A stretch of 22,479 bases of DNA from Segatella salivae DSM 15606 (lineage in GTDB: Bacteria; Bacteroidota; Bacteroidia; Bacteroidales; Bacteroidaceae): the NCBI RefSeq assembly GCF_000185845.1, contig NZ_GL629647.1, positions 2,808,103-2,830,581 of the forward strand, written 5' to 3'. Position 1 is the first letter of the stretch. Each line of letters opens with the position of its first letter. The notes under the pieces are model-generated. The model saw only the letters and a list, made by a program, of their open reading frames with translations, made no database searches and was not told the DNA's origin. Below, piece after piece: positions 1-6,823 of this stretch. The translations under genes were made by a program, and so were the position numbers.

Positions 1-370
1 TAAAAATTCATGCTTCTGAACGTTTCAGAGAACTCAAAAAACAAAAAATCATGCTTCTGAACGTTTCAGAGAGCTCAAAAAACAAAAATTCACGCTTCTG
101 AACGTTTCAGAGAACTCAAAAAACAAAATTTCATGCTTCTGAACATTTCAGAAGGTTCAAAAAATGAAAATTCACGCTTCTGAACATTTCAGAAGACTCA
201 AAAAATGAAATTTCACGCTTCTGAACGTTTCAGAAGGCTCAAAAAATGAAATTTCATGCTTCTGAACATTTCAGAAGGCTCAAAAATAAGAAATTTACGC
301 TTCTGAACATTTCAGAAAGCTCAAAAAATGAATATTCACGTTTCTGAACATTTCAGAAGATTCGGAAATA
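1..370. repeat. 41-bp tandem repeat array with internal palindrome
   Basis: Nine consecutive units with an exact 41-bp period; the core starts at 11, 52, 93, 134, 175, 216, 257, 298 and 339. Each unit holds a short inverted repeat of the form CTTCTGAACRTTTCAGAAG (8-bp arms, 3-nt centre) followed by an A-rich linker containing CTCAAAAAA. The first three units have the weaker right arm TTTCAGAG; later units keep the full TTTCAGAAG. The last unit decays near 365. The array begins at or before base 1, so its full length is unknown. The unit length is not a multiple of three and no gene is seen across it. The 41-bp period is close to four helical turns, which would keep A-tracts and palindromes in phase (inference). 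Confidence 0.95.
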
Positions 371-486
371 TGAATTTGATAGTAAGTAGTGGCTGGCTTT
401 CATTTAATGAATACCAGTGTTGTGCGCGTAGTCGTAGGATAATTGGTTATATTGTTCTTGGGGAATAGAGTTGTTTTATGTTTAAC

Positions 487-1152
487 TTATGGCAACTCTT
501 CCATATATATTAATTTAAGATTATTCTTTTGGGTAATAATCTTCGTAATCTTAAAAGATGTACCACGAATAAAATTGACTTGCTTTTCATCACCATGATT
601 GTATATTTCATAAAGATTGTGTGCTTTAGTATTTCCATCTTTCAATGGTTCAATTATGTACACATTCTTCCTATCTTCTTGCTCCCAATTGTCTTCTGTA
701 CATGTAAGACAATGAGCTACAATAAATATATCCCCTTCACTAAAATCAGTCTTATCTTGGGGTACGCAATATCGACGTAGCGTAGAGGACTCGCTTTGAG
801 GAGCCTTTAAAACAAGGGAATTAAGTACTTTAAAGAGTTCTCCTGCAACTTCAGGTATTTTTTCGTGATAATAATCGTCTCTAAAATAACAAGACATATC
901 GCCATAAAACATCCTCAAGATTACACGTTCAGCCTCTGTTAGTTCATATTTCTCTTCGTTTTCAATATATCCTTTTATTCCATCATAATACCACTGTATT
1001 TTTCCGTTTTTTAAGAAGTATTCTGGATTATAAAAGTCAGCGTCTATTAGACCAGTACCTTCCTCAAATATCGTACCATCGTTTTTATGTGCTGATATAT
1101 ATTCTTTTTCTTTATCAATAAAATATTGAATGTTTTTTATTTCGTCTATCAT
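487..1152 (-). CDS. Hypothetical protein, possibly ADP-ribosyltransferase-like
   Basis: The frame is open from 1194, but the first 14 codons lie in and beside the dnaK terminator hairpin. The ATG at 1152 (start MIDEIKN) is the more credible start, giving 221 residues. No signal peptide or membrane segment is visible, so it is probably cytoplasmic. The last 90 residues resemble the R-S-E layout of mono-ADP-ribosyltransferases: an LRRY segment, then FSEGD followed by HCLTCTED in the place of the STS strand, then GDEKQVNFIRGTSFKI resembling the conserved E-x-E plus V-L-x-P-G-T-x-F segment. The second Glu of E-x-E, the catalytic one, would be Gln here (E-K-Q), so the protein may be inactive or the match may be coincidental. 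It lies just downstream of dnaK in the same direction with no clear promoter of its own. Family assignment is from pattern only. Confidence 0.6.
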   Translation of the reverse strand: MIDEIKNIQYFIDKEKEYISAHKNDGTIFEEGTGLIDADFYNPEYFLKNGKIQWYYDGIKGYIENEEKYELTEAERVILRMFYGDMSCYFRDDYYHEKIPEVAGELFKVLNSLVLKAPQSESSTLRRYCVPQDKTDFSEGDIFIVAHCLTCTEDNWEQEDRKNVYIIEPLKDGNTKAHNLYEIYNHGDEKQVNFIRGTSFKITKIITQKNNLKLIYMEELP

Positions 1153-1166
1153 AGTGTTGAATAATG

Positions 1167-1200
1167 AAAAAAGCCCCAATGGCATTTCTACCATTGGGGC
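1167..1200 (-). terminator. Intrinsic terminator of dnaK
   Basis: A perfect 10-bp stem (GCCCCAATGG at 1173-1182 paired with CCATTGGGGC at 1191-1200) with an 8-nt loop, followed on the minus strand by six T (1172-1167). It lies 18 bases past the dnaK stop codon. The downstream gene starts only about 15 nt past the T-run, so it probably depends on read-through or an unseen promoter. Confidence 0.93.
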
Positions 1201-1217
1201 AAGGTTATAATATTCTT

Positions 1218-3131
1218 TTACTTCACTTCCTCAAAGTCTGCATCTTGGATGTCATCAGCGGAGTTGCTGGTATTGTCCTGTGCTTGTTGGCCGCCTTGAG
1301 CACCTTGTGCATCGGCGCCGGGTTGTGCTCCACCTTGATACATCTGTGCACTTGCAGCCTGAACTGCGGTGTTTAGTGCATTGGTTGCATTGTCGATGGC
1401 TGCAACATCGCCTGCCTTATGCGCATCTTTCAGTTGCTGGAGGGCAGTCTCAATAGGCGCTTTCTTGTCTGCAGGAATCTTGTCTGCATTGTCCTTCAAG
1501 AAGTTTTCGGTGGTGAAAATCATTGAGTCAGCTTGATTCAGCTTGTCAATCTTCTCACGTTCTGCCTTATCTGCTGCTGCATTCTGTTCTGCTTCAGCCT
1601 TCATTTTGTCGATTTCCTCTTGGCTAAGACCACTTGAAGCTTCGATTCTAATCTTCTGCTCCTTACCCGTAGCCTTATCTTTTGCGCTTACGTTTAGAAT
1701 ACCGTTAGCGTCGATATCGAAGGTAACTTCAATCTGAGGAACGCCACGACGTGCTGGTGCTATACCCTCAAGGTTGAACTGGCCGATGCTCTTGTTCTGT
1801 GAAGCCATAGGGCGTTCGCCTTGCAATACATGGATTGTAACGGCAGTTTGGTTATCTGCTGCAGTAGAGAATGTTTCACTCTTCTTGCAAGGGATAGTTG
1901 TATTTGCCTCAATCAACTTGGTCATTACGCCACCCATTGTCTCAATACCCAAGGTCAATGGAGTTACATCGAGCAATACAATGTTTCCAACACCGCTCTC
2001 CTTATTAAGGATTGCACCCTGGATTGCAGCTCCAACAGCTACTACTTCATCAGGATTTACACCCTTAGAAGGCTCTTTACCAAAGTAGTTTTTAACCAAA
2101 GTCTGCACTGCAGGAATACGGCTTGAACCACCAACGAGAATCACTTCGTCAATATCTGAGGTTTGTAAGTTTGCGTCACGAACGGCATTCTGGCATGGAA
2201 CTAAACATGCTTGGATGAGGTCATGAGCTAATTTTTCAAACTGAGCACGGGTCAAAGTCTTTACCAAATGCTTTGGAACACCACCCTCAGCAGAGATATA
2301 TGGCAAGTTGATTTCTGTTGAAGTAGAACTTGAAAGCTCAATCTTTGCTTTCTCAGCTGCCTCTTTCAAGCGCTGCATTGCCATTGGATCTTTCGTCAAG
2401 TCGATGCCTTCTTCTGCTTTGAAATCATCTGCAAGCCATTTGATAATAACTTGGTCGAAGTCGTCACCACCAAGGTGTGTGTCACCATTTGTAGACAAAA
2501 CTTCAAACACTCCGCCACCAAACTCAAGGATAGAGATATCAAATGTACCACCACCAAGGTCGAAAACGGCAATCTTCATGTCTTTGTTTGCCTTGTCAAC
2601 TCCATAAGCTAACGCTGCAGCGGTAGGCTCATTAACGATACGTTGAACCTTTAAGCCTGCAATCTCTCCAGCCTCTTTAGTTGCTTGACGCTGTGAATCT
2701 GAGAAGTAAGCAGGTACAGTTATGACTGCTTCTGAAACCTCTTGTCCAAGGTAATCTTCTGCGGTTTTCTTCATCTTTTGAAGTATCATAGCAGATATTT
2801 CCTGTGGGGTATATTTGCGACCTTCTATTTCTACGCGTGGATATCCATTGTCGTTAACCACTGTATAAGGCATTGCTTCTGCCTCTTTACGGCTTTGTTC
2901 ATAGGTCTCTCCCATGAAACGTTTAATTGAATAGACGGTGTTCTTCGGGTTAGTAATAGCCTGTCGTTTTGCAGGATCACCCACTTTACGCTCACCATCC
3001 TTTAAGAAACCAACAACAGAAGGCGTTGTTCTCTTACCTTCGCTGTTAGCAATTACAACTGGTTCGTTACCTTCAAATACAGCAACACAGCTGTTAGTAG
3101 TACCTAAGTCGATTCCAATAATCTTTCCCAT
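1218..3131 (-). CDS. dnaK: Molecular chaperone DnaK (Hsp70)
   Basis: ATP-dependent cytosolic chaperone that binds exposed hydrophobic segments with DnaJ and GrpE. The frame extends upstream to 3269, but the ATG at 3131 gives the canonical start MGKIIGIDLGTTNS and a 637-residue protein, the usual length. Visible parts are the N-terminal phosphate loop GIDLGTTNS, the FDLGGGTFDIS phosphate-2 motif, the EPTAAALAYG segment, the interdomain linker VLLDVTPLTLGIE, the beta substrate-binding domain, a helical lid, a Gly/Gln/Ala-rich flexible tail and the terminal EEVK co-chaperone motif. dnaJ and grpE are not adjacent. Transcription ends at the strong hairpin at 1167-1200. No CIRCE element is seen upstream. 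A weak -7-like box, TGTCTTTG (3194-3187), and two dyads at 3207-3270 lie in the leader region. Confidence 0.98.
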   Translation of the reverse strand: MGKIIGIDLGTTNSCVAVFEGNEPVVIANSEGKRTTPSVVGFLKDGERKVGDPAKRQAITNPKNTVYSIKRFMGETYEQSRKEAEAMPYTVVNDNGYPRVEIEGRKYTPQEISAMILQKMKKTAEDYLGQEVSEAVITVPAYFSDSQRQATKEAGEIAGLKVQRIVNEPTAAALAYGVDKANKDMKIAVFDLGGGTFDISILEFGGGVFEVLSTNGDTHLGGDDFDQVIIKWLADDFKAEEGIDLTKDPMAMQRLKEAAEKAKIELSSSTSTEINLPYISAEGGVPKHLVKTLTRAQFEKLAHDLIQACLVPCQNAVRDANLQTSDIDEVILVGGSSRIPAVQTLVKNYFGKEPSKGVNPDEVVAVGAAIQGAILNKESGVGNIVLLDVTPLTLGIETMGGVMTKLIEANTTIPCKKSETFSTAADNQTAVTIHVLQGERPMASQNKSIGQFNLEGIAPARRGVPQIEVTFDIDANGILNVSAKDKATGKEQKIRIEASSGLSQEEIDKMKAEAEQNAAADKAEREKIDKLNQADSMIFTTENFLKDNADKIPADKKAPIETALQQLKDAHKAGDVAAIDNATNALNTAVQAASAQMYQGGAQPGADAQGAQGGQQAQDNTSNSADDIQDADFEEVK

Positions 3132-3206
3132 AATTGTATATATATTATTATTTTTTATTCGTTTAATTGACTCTTCGGAACTTTTCCAAAGACAATCCAT
3201 AACTAA

Positions 3207-3270
3207 CAAACCACGTGCCAAGGTCGACACGTGGTTTGATTGTGACAAAATCGGGTGACAATATGTCACA
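3207..3270. promoter_or_regulatory. Two dyads upstream of dnaK
   Basis: First dyad: 11-bp perfect arms CAAACCACGTG (3207-3217) and CACGTGGTTTG (3228-3238) with a 10-nt spacer. Second dyad: TGTGACA (3241-3247) and TGTCACA (3264-3270), with another TGACA between them at 3256-3260. Neither is followed by a T-run on the minus strand, so they do not look like intrinsic terminators of the upstream gene. Their place just before the dnaK leader makes operators or an mRNA structure possible; the second dyad is also close to the end of the upstream gene at 3287. Confidence 0.45.
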
Positions 3271-3286
3271 TTTTATCATCAAAAGT

Positions 3287-3964
3287 CTATTGCATTTCGA
3301 TGCTTATCTTGTCTTTTTGTTGTGTATTCTGTATTTTTTTATAACTCAAACACATGTCAAAAATGACACAAACTAATGTCACAACAGGAAGTAATATCCA
3401 TAAAACTGAAAGCTCAAATATCATTACTAACCATGTGAAAAGGGCTGTTATAATTGCAAATTCGATAACACCCCACACCCAAGCTGCCGTGAAACTACTG
3501 CGTGCAATGACTTGTTTGGTGGTGAGAAAAACGATAAACCAAAGTCCCATCCACAACTTCATGCCAATCTTTGGACCAATGATGACGTCCCAATTGAAGT
3601 TTAGTTGAAGGGCATGAAAAAGCAAAAGCCAGAGCGAAGTCAATGCCGTGAGACTGAAAAATACGAGTAGGTTTCTTATAAAAAGGTGTGTAGCCTGAGC
3701 CAACAATCTTTCCTTTGCCGTGAAAGGTGGCTGAGAAACTTCTCTGCTTAGCTTTGATTTTTCGGTAAATCTCGAATTATCTATGGTTAAAAAACAGATG
3801 GATAGGGTCAAGAGAAGCACGATAACAGGCTCTGAAAGCAAGGTCGAAATGCCGAGAATGCAAAGTGAAATCATGGTGACTGTTATGGCCAAACTTTTTA
3901 ATTTAAGCTTGTTGCAGTCGTTTAATGCGATTAAATAGCGTTTGAAATCAAAGTTTTTCATCAT
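3287..3964 (-). CDS. Hypothetical multi-pass membrane protein
   Basis: 225 residues, not assigned to a family. About six hydrophobic segments are visible, near residues 24-42, 45-62, 96-118, 134-153, 162-183 and 187-206, with a hydrophilic loop near 63-93 and a basic, Gln/Lys-rich C-terminal tail from about 207. The start is a double Met (MMKNFDF), so it may begin at 3964 or 3961. It lies between the 222-residue membrane protein gene and dnaK on the same strand, with a 213-bp repeat-bearing gap upstream. It could be an inner-membrane permease-like component, but no nucleotide-binding partner is adjacent and no catalytic motif is visible. Confidence 0.8.
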   Translation of the reverse strand: MMKNFDFKRYLIALNDCNKLKLKSLAITVTMISLCILGISTLLSEPVIVLLLTLSICFLTIDNSRFTEKSKLSREVSQPPFTAKERLLAQATHLFIRNLLVFFSLTALTSLWLLLFHALQLNFNWDVIIGPKIGMKLWMGLWFIVFLTTKQVIARSSFTAAWVWGVIEFAIITALFTWLVMIFELSVLWILLPVVTLVCVIFDMCLSYKKIQNTQQKDKISIEMQ

Positions 3965-4079
3965 TCTTTTTATGAATTATATTTGGGTTGAAAAAGTTAA
4001 TCATGAGCACATCTGTATGCAATAAGTTTGCGTTTATTTTGTCTGCCGCATCTGTTTCTCACACATTCATTATGTAATC

Positions 4080-4167
4080 TGCATCAAATGGTGCTGTTGT
4101 TTGCGTCATTTCATCGTGTCATCTGCGTCATTTCGTACCACAATCTGCGTCATTTTACTCAATAATT
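4080..4167. repeat. 22-bp-period repeat element, copy A (4 units)
   Basis: Four consecutive 22-bp units start at 4080, 4102, 4124 and 4146, each beginning TGCRTCA. Units 2 to 4 share TGCGTCATTT and then diverge; unit 1 reads TGCATCAAAT. The element fills most of the gap between two minus-strand membrane-protein genes. It matches copy B at 16562-16649 unit by unit and in the same order: by hand count 18 of 22, 14 of 22 and 18 of 22 bases agree for units 2, 3 and 4. No gene is seen here. Confidence 0.75.
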
Positions 4168-4177
4168 TCATTGCAAT

Positions 4178-4846
4178 CTACTCTTCTTTTGAGGTGTCTG
4201 TCCCTAAGGCCAGTAGCAATAATAGCGCAAAAAATGGAGTGGTGACAAAGGAAATTAAAATCCAAAGGACTGCACTTCGCTTCTTTCTCGTTGCCAAAAA
4301 GCCCACAAGAACGTAACAACCCAAAAAGAGTGCTGCGACGAGTACAGCCATACCTAAGGCTGCAATGGGCCCCCAGCGTTCAAAAAATCCGCTGTTTGAG
4401 TGATAGGGTGCAGTTGTTTTTGAACTCGCTTCAACGCTGTCTTCGTTTTCAGTCAACTTGTATGTCGTGTTATAGTCTTTTAGTTCAAATTTGACAATGA
4501 AGGTCTTTGCTTGGTCATTCTTTGTCACTGACCTATAATAGACATAGGATTCATCAGCTTTAAAGGCTGGAAGCGTAATCGTTTTTGTTTCTCCTGGTGA
4601 GAGATTTACCTCTTTATAATAGTTATCATCGTTGATGGTTTGCCCCATCATATCAATGTAAGTAAGGTTGAAACAAATATCTTTTATTAACTCCTTAGTA
4701 TTGTTTTTCAGTGAGATTCGGGCATTGTCGTCGTTCAACGCCTGTTCATAGTCGAGCATAGTCACGGCATTTGTGCTGTCAACGGAGGTTGCAAAAGAGA
4801 GTGACGAAAGCAACATTACCGTGAAAAATAAAAAGATTCTTTTCAT
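4178..4846 (-). CDS. Hypothetical secreted-domain protein with two C-terminal membrane helices
   Basis: The frame is open upstream over the end of the MATE gene, but the ATG at 4846 starts a clear signal sequence (MKRIFLFFTVMLLSSLSFA), giving 222 residues. The mature N-terminal part is polar and beta-rich in appearance, with an RISLKNNTKELIKDI segment followed by YKEVNLSPGETKTITLP. This is the look of an FxLYD-like or immunoglobulin-like beta-sandwich of the kind used for extracytoplasmic binding (inference). Two hydrophobic helices near residues 160-186 and 193-214 anchor the C-terminus, with a basic ATRKKR loop between them. The start codon lies 23 bp after the MATE stop codon, so the two are probably co-transcribed. 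Function unknown. Confidence 0.82.
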   Translation of the reverse strand: MKRIFLFFTVMLLSSLSFATSVDSTNAVTMLDYEQALNDDNARISLKNNTKELIKDICFNLTYIDMMGQTINDDNYYKEVNLSPGETKTITLPAFKADESYVYYRSVTKNDQAKTFIVKFELKDYNTTYKLTENEDSVEASSKTTAPYHSNSGFFERWGPIAALGMAVLVAALFLGCYVLVGFLATRKKRSAVLWILISFVTTPFFALLLLLALGTDTSKEE

Positions 4847-4869
4847 AATAATATGTATTTTAGGATGTA

Positions 4870-6270
4870 TTATGCGGTTTGTATTGCCGGTTTTTCTTTT
4901 ATTCCTTTCAACCAGTTGCCTCGGAATAGGCGATAAAGGAAGATTGAGCCGCGGAAGGTTAGTTCGATTGCCATCGCTGTCCAGACACCTCTTAGTCCAT
5001 AATCTCGGGCAAGCCATGCCGCAAGCGTTAGTCGAACACACCACATTGAAACAAGATTCATGATGGCAGGACGTAGGGTATCACCGGCGCCTACACATAT
5101 ACTATATACCACAATTGACGCTGCAAAGAAGGGTTCGGCAAAGGCTTCGATGCGTAAAATCGTTGTGCCGAGCGTGCGGATAGATTCAACAGGACTTAGA
5201 AGTCCAATCATTTCGGGAGCAAAAATATACATAATCAGTCCCATAAAAGCCATGACAAGCATCCCTAAGCCTACGGTCATGTGAGCAAAACTCTTACAAA
5301 GGTCCTTGCGTCCAGCACCATAAGTCTGGCCCACTAAAGTCGTTGCAGCGTCGCCTATGCCATAACCTGGCATGTAACAAAGGCTTTCTGCAGTGATAGC
5401 AAAGGAGTTAGAAGCGATGGCAATGTTACCTAATGGCGCCACGATTAGCGTGCTAACAATCTGTGCTCCGCTCATTAACACCGACTGAATTGCCATGGGA
5501 AGACTGATTCGAATGGCTTTAGTTACATAGTCCCAAACCCATTTAAATGGCACGTTGTCAAGCTGAAGTGCTAATATTTTGTTACGTCTTGTGGCCATCC
5601 AAGCTATCGGAAGTGAAGTCGAAATATATGCCATTGAGGTGCCGATTGCCGCACCTACCACGCCCAAATGCAACATATAGATGAACAAGTAGTTGAAAAT
5701 CACGTCAAGAACACACAACAAAACACTCATTAAACTCGGTAATTGCATGTTGCCAGAACACTTGATCATGGACGCCGAAAGATGGAAAAGTAGGATGAAA
5801 GGCATGGTTAATGAGAACACCAAATAGTATTGAGAGGCGTCGTGATTAATGTCATTTCCTCCCCCTAACCACAATGGAAGTACGGAGTGAATTGACGTGC
5901 CTATAGCGGCTATAATGAGGCTAAAGGCGAGACCACAAAGCAGTCCATGCCGAAAGACTTGACGTGCTTTGAAGAAGTCATTCGCACCAATGAAGTGGGA
6001 AACTTGTACCGAAAAGCCCATCGAAGCAGCACTCATTACACTACCCATTAGCCATGTTGTAGACTCTACTAAGCCTATACTTGCTGAGGCTTCTGCCCCA
6101 AGATGTCCCACCATAGAGGCGTCAATGAAGAACATCATGACTGTAGTGATCTGGGCTAATATAGAGGGAATACTCAAACTTACAATCAGTTTGAGTTTCT
6201 CATTCTGTGACATGGGCAGGCCATTACGGATGTTTGCTAATAGCGCTTCACTCTTTTTGTTTCCTAACAT
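4870..6270 (-). CDS. MATE family multidrug/Na+ efflux transporter
   Basis: 466 residues, typical of the multidrug and toxic compound extrusion family, which exports cationic drugs or metabolites across the inner membrane using Na+ or H+. About twelve hydrophobic helices in two homologous halves are visible. The N-terminal half begins with SIPSILAQITTVMMFFIDASMVGHLGA, the usual first-helix MATE signature; the second half starts near KAIRISLPMAIQSVLMSGAQ. The start at 6270 follows an AAGG sequence; Met20 (MSQNEKLK) is an alternative start. A near-consensus promoter lies at 6287-6318, about 10 nt upstream of the expected transcript start. It probably forms an operon with the membrane-anchored protein gene at 4178-4846. 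The substrate cannot be predicted. Confidence 0.93.
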   Translation of the reverse strand: MLGNKKSEALLANIRNGLPMSQNEKLKLIVSLSIPSILAQITTVMMFFIDASMVGHLGAEASASIGLVESTTWLMGSVMSAASMGFSVQVSHFIGANDFFKARQVFRHGLLCGLAFSLIIAAIGTSIHSVLPLWLGGGNDINHDASQYYLVFSLTMPFILLFHLSASMIKCSGNMQLPSLMSVLLCVLDVIFNYLFIYMLHLGVVGAAIGTSMAYISTSLPIAWMATRRNKILALQLDNVPFKWVWDYVTKAIRISLPMAIQSVLMSGAQIVSTLIVAPLGNIAIASNSFAITAESLCYMPGYGIGDAATTLVGQTYGAGRKDLCKSFAHMTVGLGMLVMAFMGLIMYIFAPEMIGLLSPVESIRTLGTTILRIEAFAEPFFAASIVVYSICVGAGDTLRPAIMNLVSMWCVRLTLAAWLARDYGLRGVWTAMAIELTFRGSIFLYRLFRGNWLKGIKEKPAIQTA

Positions 6271-6286
6271 ACCTTATTTTATGATG

Positions 6287-6318
6287 CAAAATTAATAGAT
6301 TTTCGGGTAAAACACAAA
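6287..6318 (-). promoter_or_regulatory. Bacteroidota-type promoter for the MATE gene
   Basis: On the minus strand TTTG (6318-6315), 20 bp spacer, TAATTTTG (6294-6287). This matches the Bacteroidota primary sigma pattern TTTG-N19-20-TAnnTTTG. The expected transcript start is about 6280, giving a very short leader. The -33 box overlaps the T-run of the small RNA terminator directly upstream. Confidence 0.75.
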
Positions 6319-6347
6319 AAAAACGATTCCATATTCCTATGAAACCG
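6316..6347 (-). terminator. Intrinsic terminator of the candidate small RNA
   Basis: On the minus strand CGGTTTCAT (6347-6339) pairs with ATGGAATCG (6332-6324) in a 9-bp stem that includes two G-U pairs and has a 6-nt loop. It is followed directly by eight T (6323-6316). It lies upstream of the MATE promoter and cannot serve the MATE gene itself. Confidence 0.7.
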
Positions 6348-6611
6348 TCTGTCTCTCAAATCTATCAAGTTTTCTTTTACTTTCTCTTTATGTGTTATCT
6401 ATTCTGAAACAATCTTTTCATTTACCTTTCAAGACTAACCTATGTCCTTTTTGTAGTGACTCTCTAAATCCTGTTTCCCTGAATCTTTTACCTTATAATA
6501 CCTTTGAAGATCTTTTATTTTACCTAAAACCAAATACCTATTCTAAACTTAATCTCTTTGTCTGTCTAACCTAAAACCTTTGTCGTTATCTCAATCTTTT
6601 ACCTCTTTTAG
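6316..6611 (-). ncRNA. Candidate purine-rich small RNA, about 295 nt
   Basis: A -7 box TATCTTTG (6625-6618) predicts a minus-strand start near 6611. The transcript would end at an intrinsic terminator at 6347-6316. Between them there is no minus-strand reading frame of useful length. The predicted RNA is strongly purine-rich, with C at only about 7% by hand count. It contains four related AGGTAAA-type boxes followed by AAAGAT: near 6604-6593, 6523-6510, 6488-6477 and 6415-6402. The MATE promoter begins inside the terminator T-run, so this unit is separate from the MATE mRNA. The -33 box is weak (TATG at the 20-bp spacing). It resembles no RNA family I recognise. Confidence 0.5.
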
Positions 6612-6617
6612 ACGATG

Positions 6618-6625
6618 CAAAGATA
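6618..6625 (-). promoter_or_regulatory. -7 box of the candidate small RNA
   Basis: TATCTTTG on the minus strand, a perfect TAnnTTTG match and the same sequence as the -7 box before glyS, tRNA-Leu and the epimerase gene. The -33 position carries only TATG, so the promoter is convincing mainly because of the matching terminator downstream. Confidence 0.55.
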
Positions 6626-6704
6626 GGAACGATTTCTCATTCTGCCATATTTTTGAACGCGAAATTATGGAAATAATGTCGTTTTTTGACTTAAATCAAG
6701 CGAT

Positions 6705-6718
6705 TGTGTACGTACACA
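6705..6718. other. Perfect 14-bp palindrome TGTGTACGTACACA
   Basis: A self-complementary 14-mer in the noncoding stretch between the candidate small RNA promoter and the lipoprotein gene. It is followed by another CGTAC at 6719-6723. This symmetry is typical of a dimeric regulator site, but no regulator can be named. Confidence 0.5.
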
Positions 6719-6737
6719 CGTACTTTGTTTTAATGCA

Positions 6738-6774
6738 AACATGCACATAAGTCAAGTTGACTCATGTGCATGTT
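6738..6774 (-). terminator. 37-bp near-perfect palindrome, probable end of the glyS operon
   Basis: Left arm 6738-6755 and right arm 6757-6774 are 18 bp each with a single mismatch and a 1-nt centre (AGTCAA-G-TTGACT at the middle). It lies 50 bp past the lipoprotein stop codon, where a minus-strand terminator is expected. The following bases (TGCATTAAAAC) are not a real T-run, so termination is inferred from position; a cruciform or processing site is an alternative. Confidence 0.5.
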
Positions 6775-6823
6775 GATTACACCTTATATTATATATCCTA
6801 TCTTTATAGCGGTGTTTTATCGT

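Noticed and set aside
1..370. CRISPR array
   Set aside because: The regular period is 41 bp, but linkers are near-identical to each other rather than unique spacers, and no cas genes are present.
3131..3269. N-terminal extension of DnaK by 46 residues
   Set aside because: The extension covers the dyads and leader; the conserved DnaK start MGKIIGIDLGT is at 3131.
6392..6574. 60-residue plus-strand reading frame
   Set aside because: It is antisense to the candidate small RNA; its Leu/Phe/Pro-rich composition reflects the pyrimidine-rich strand and it has no promoter.
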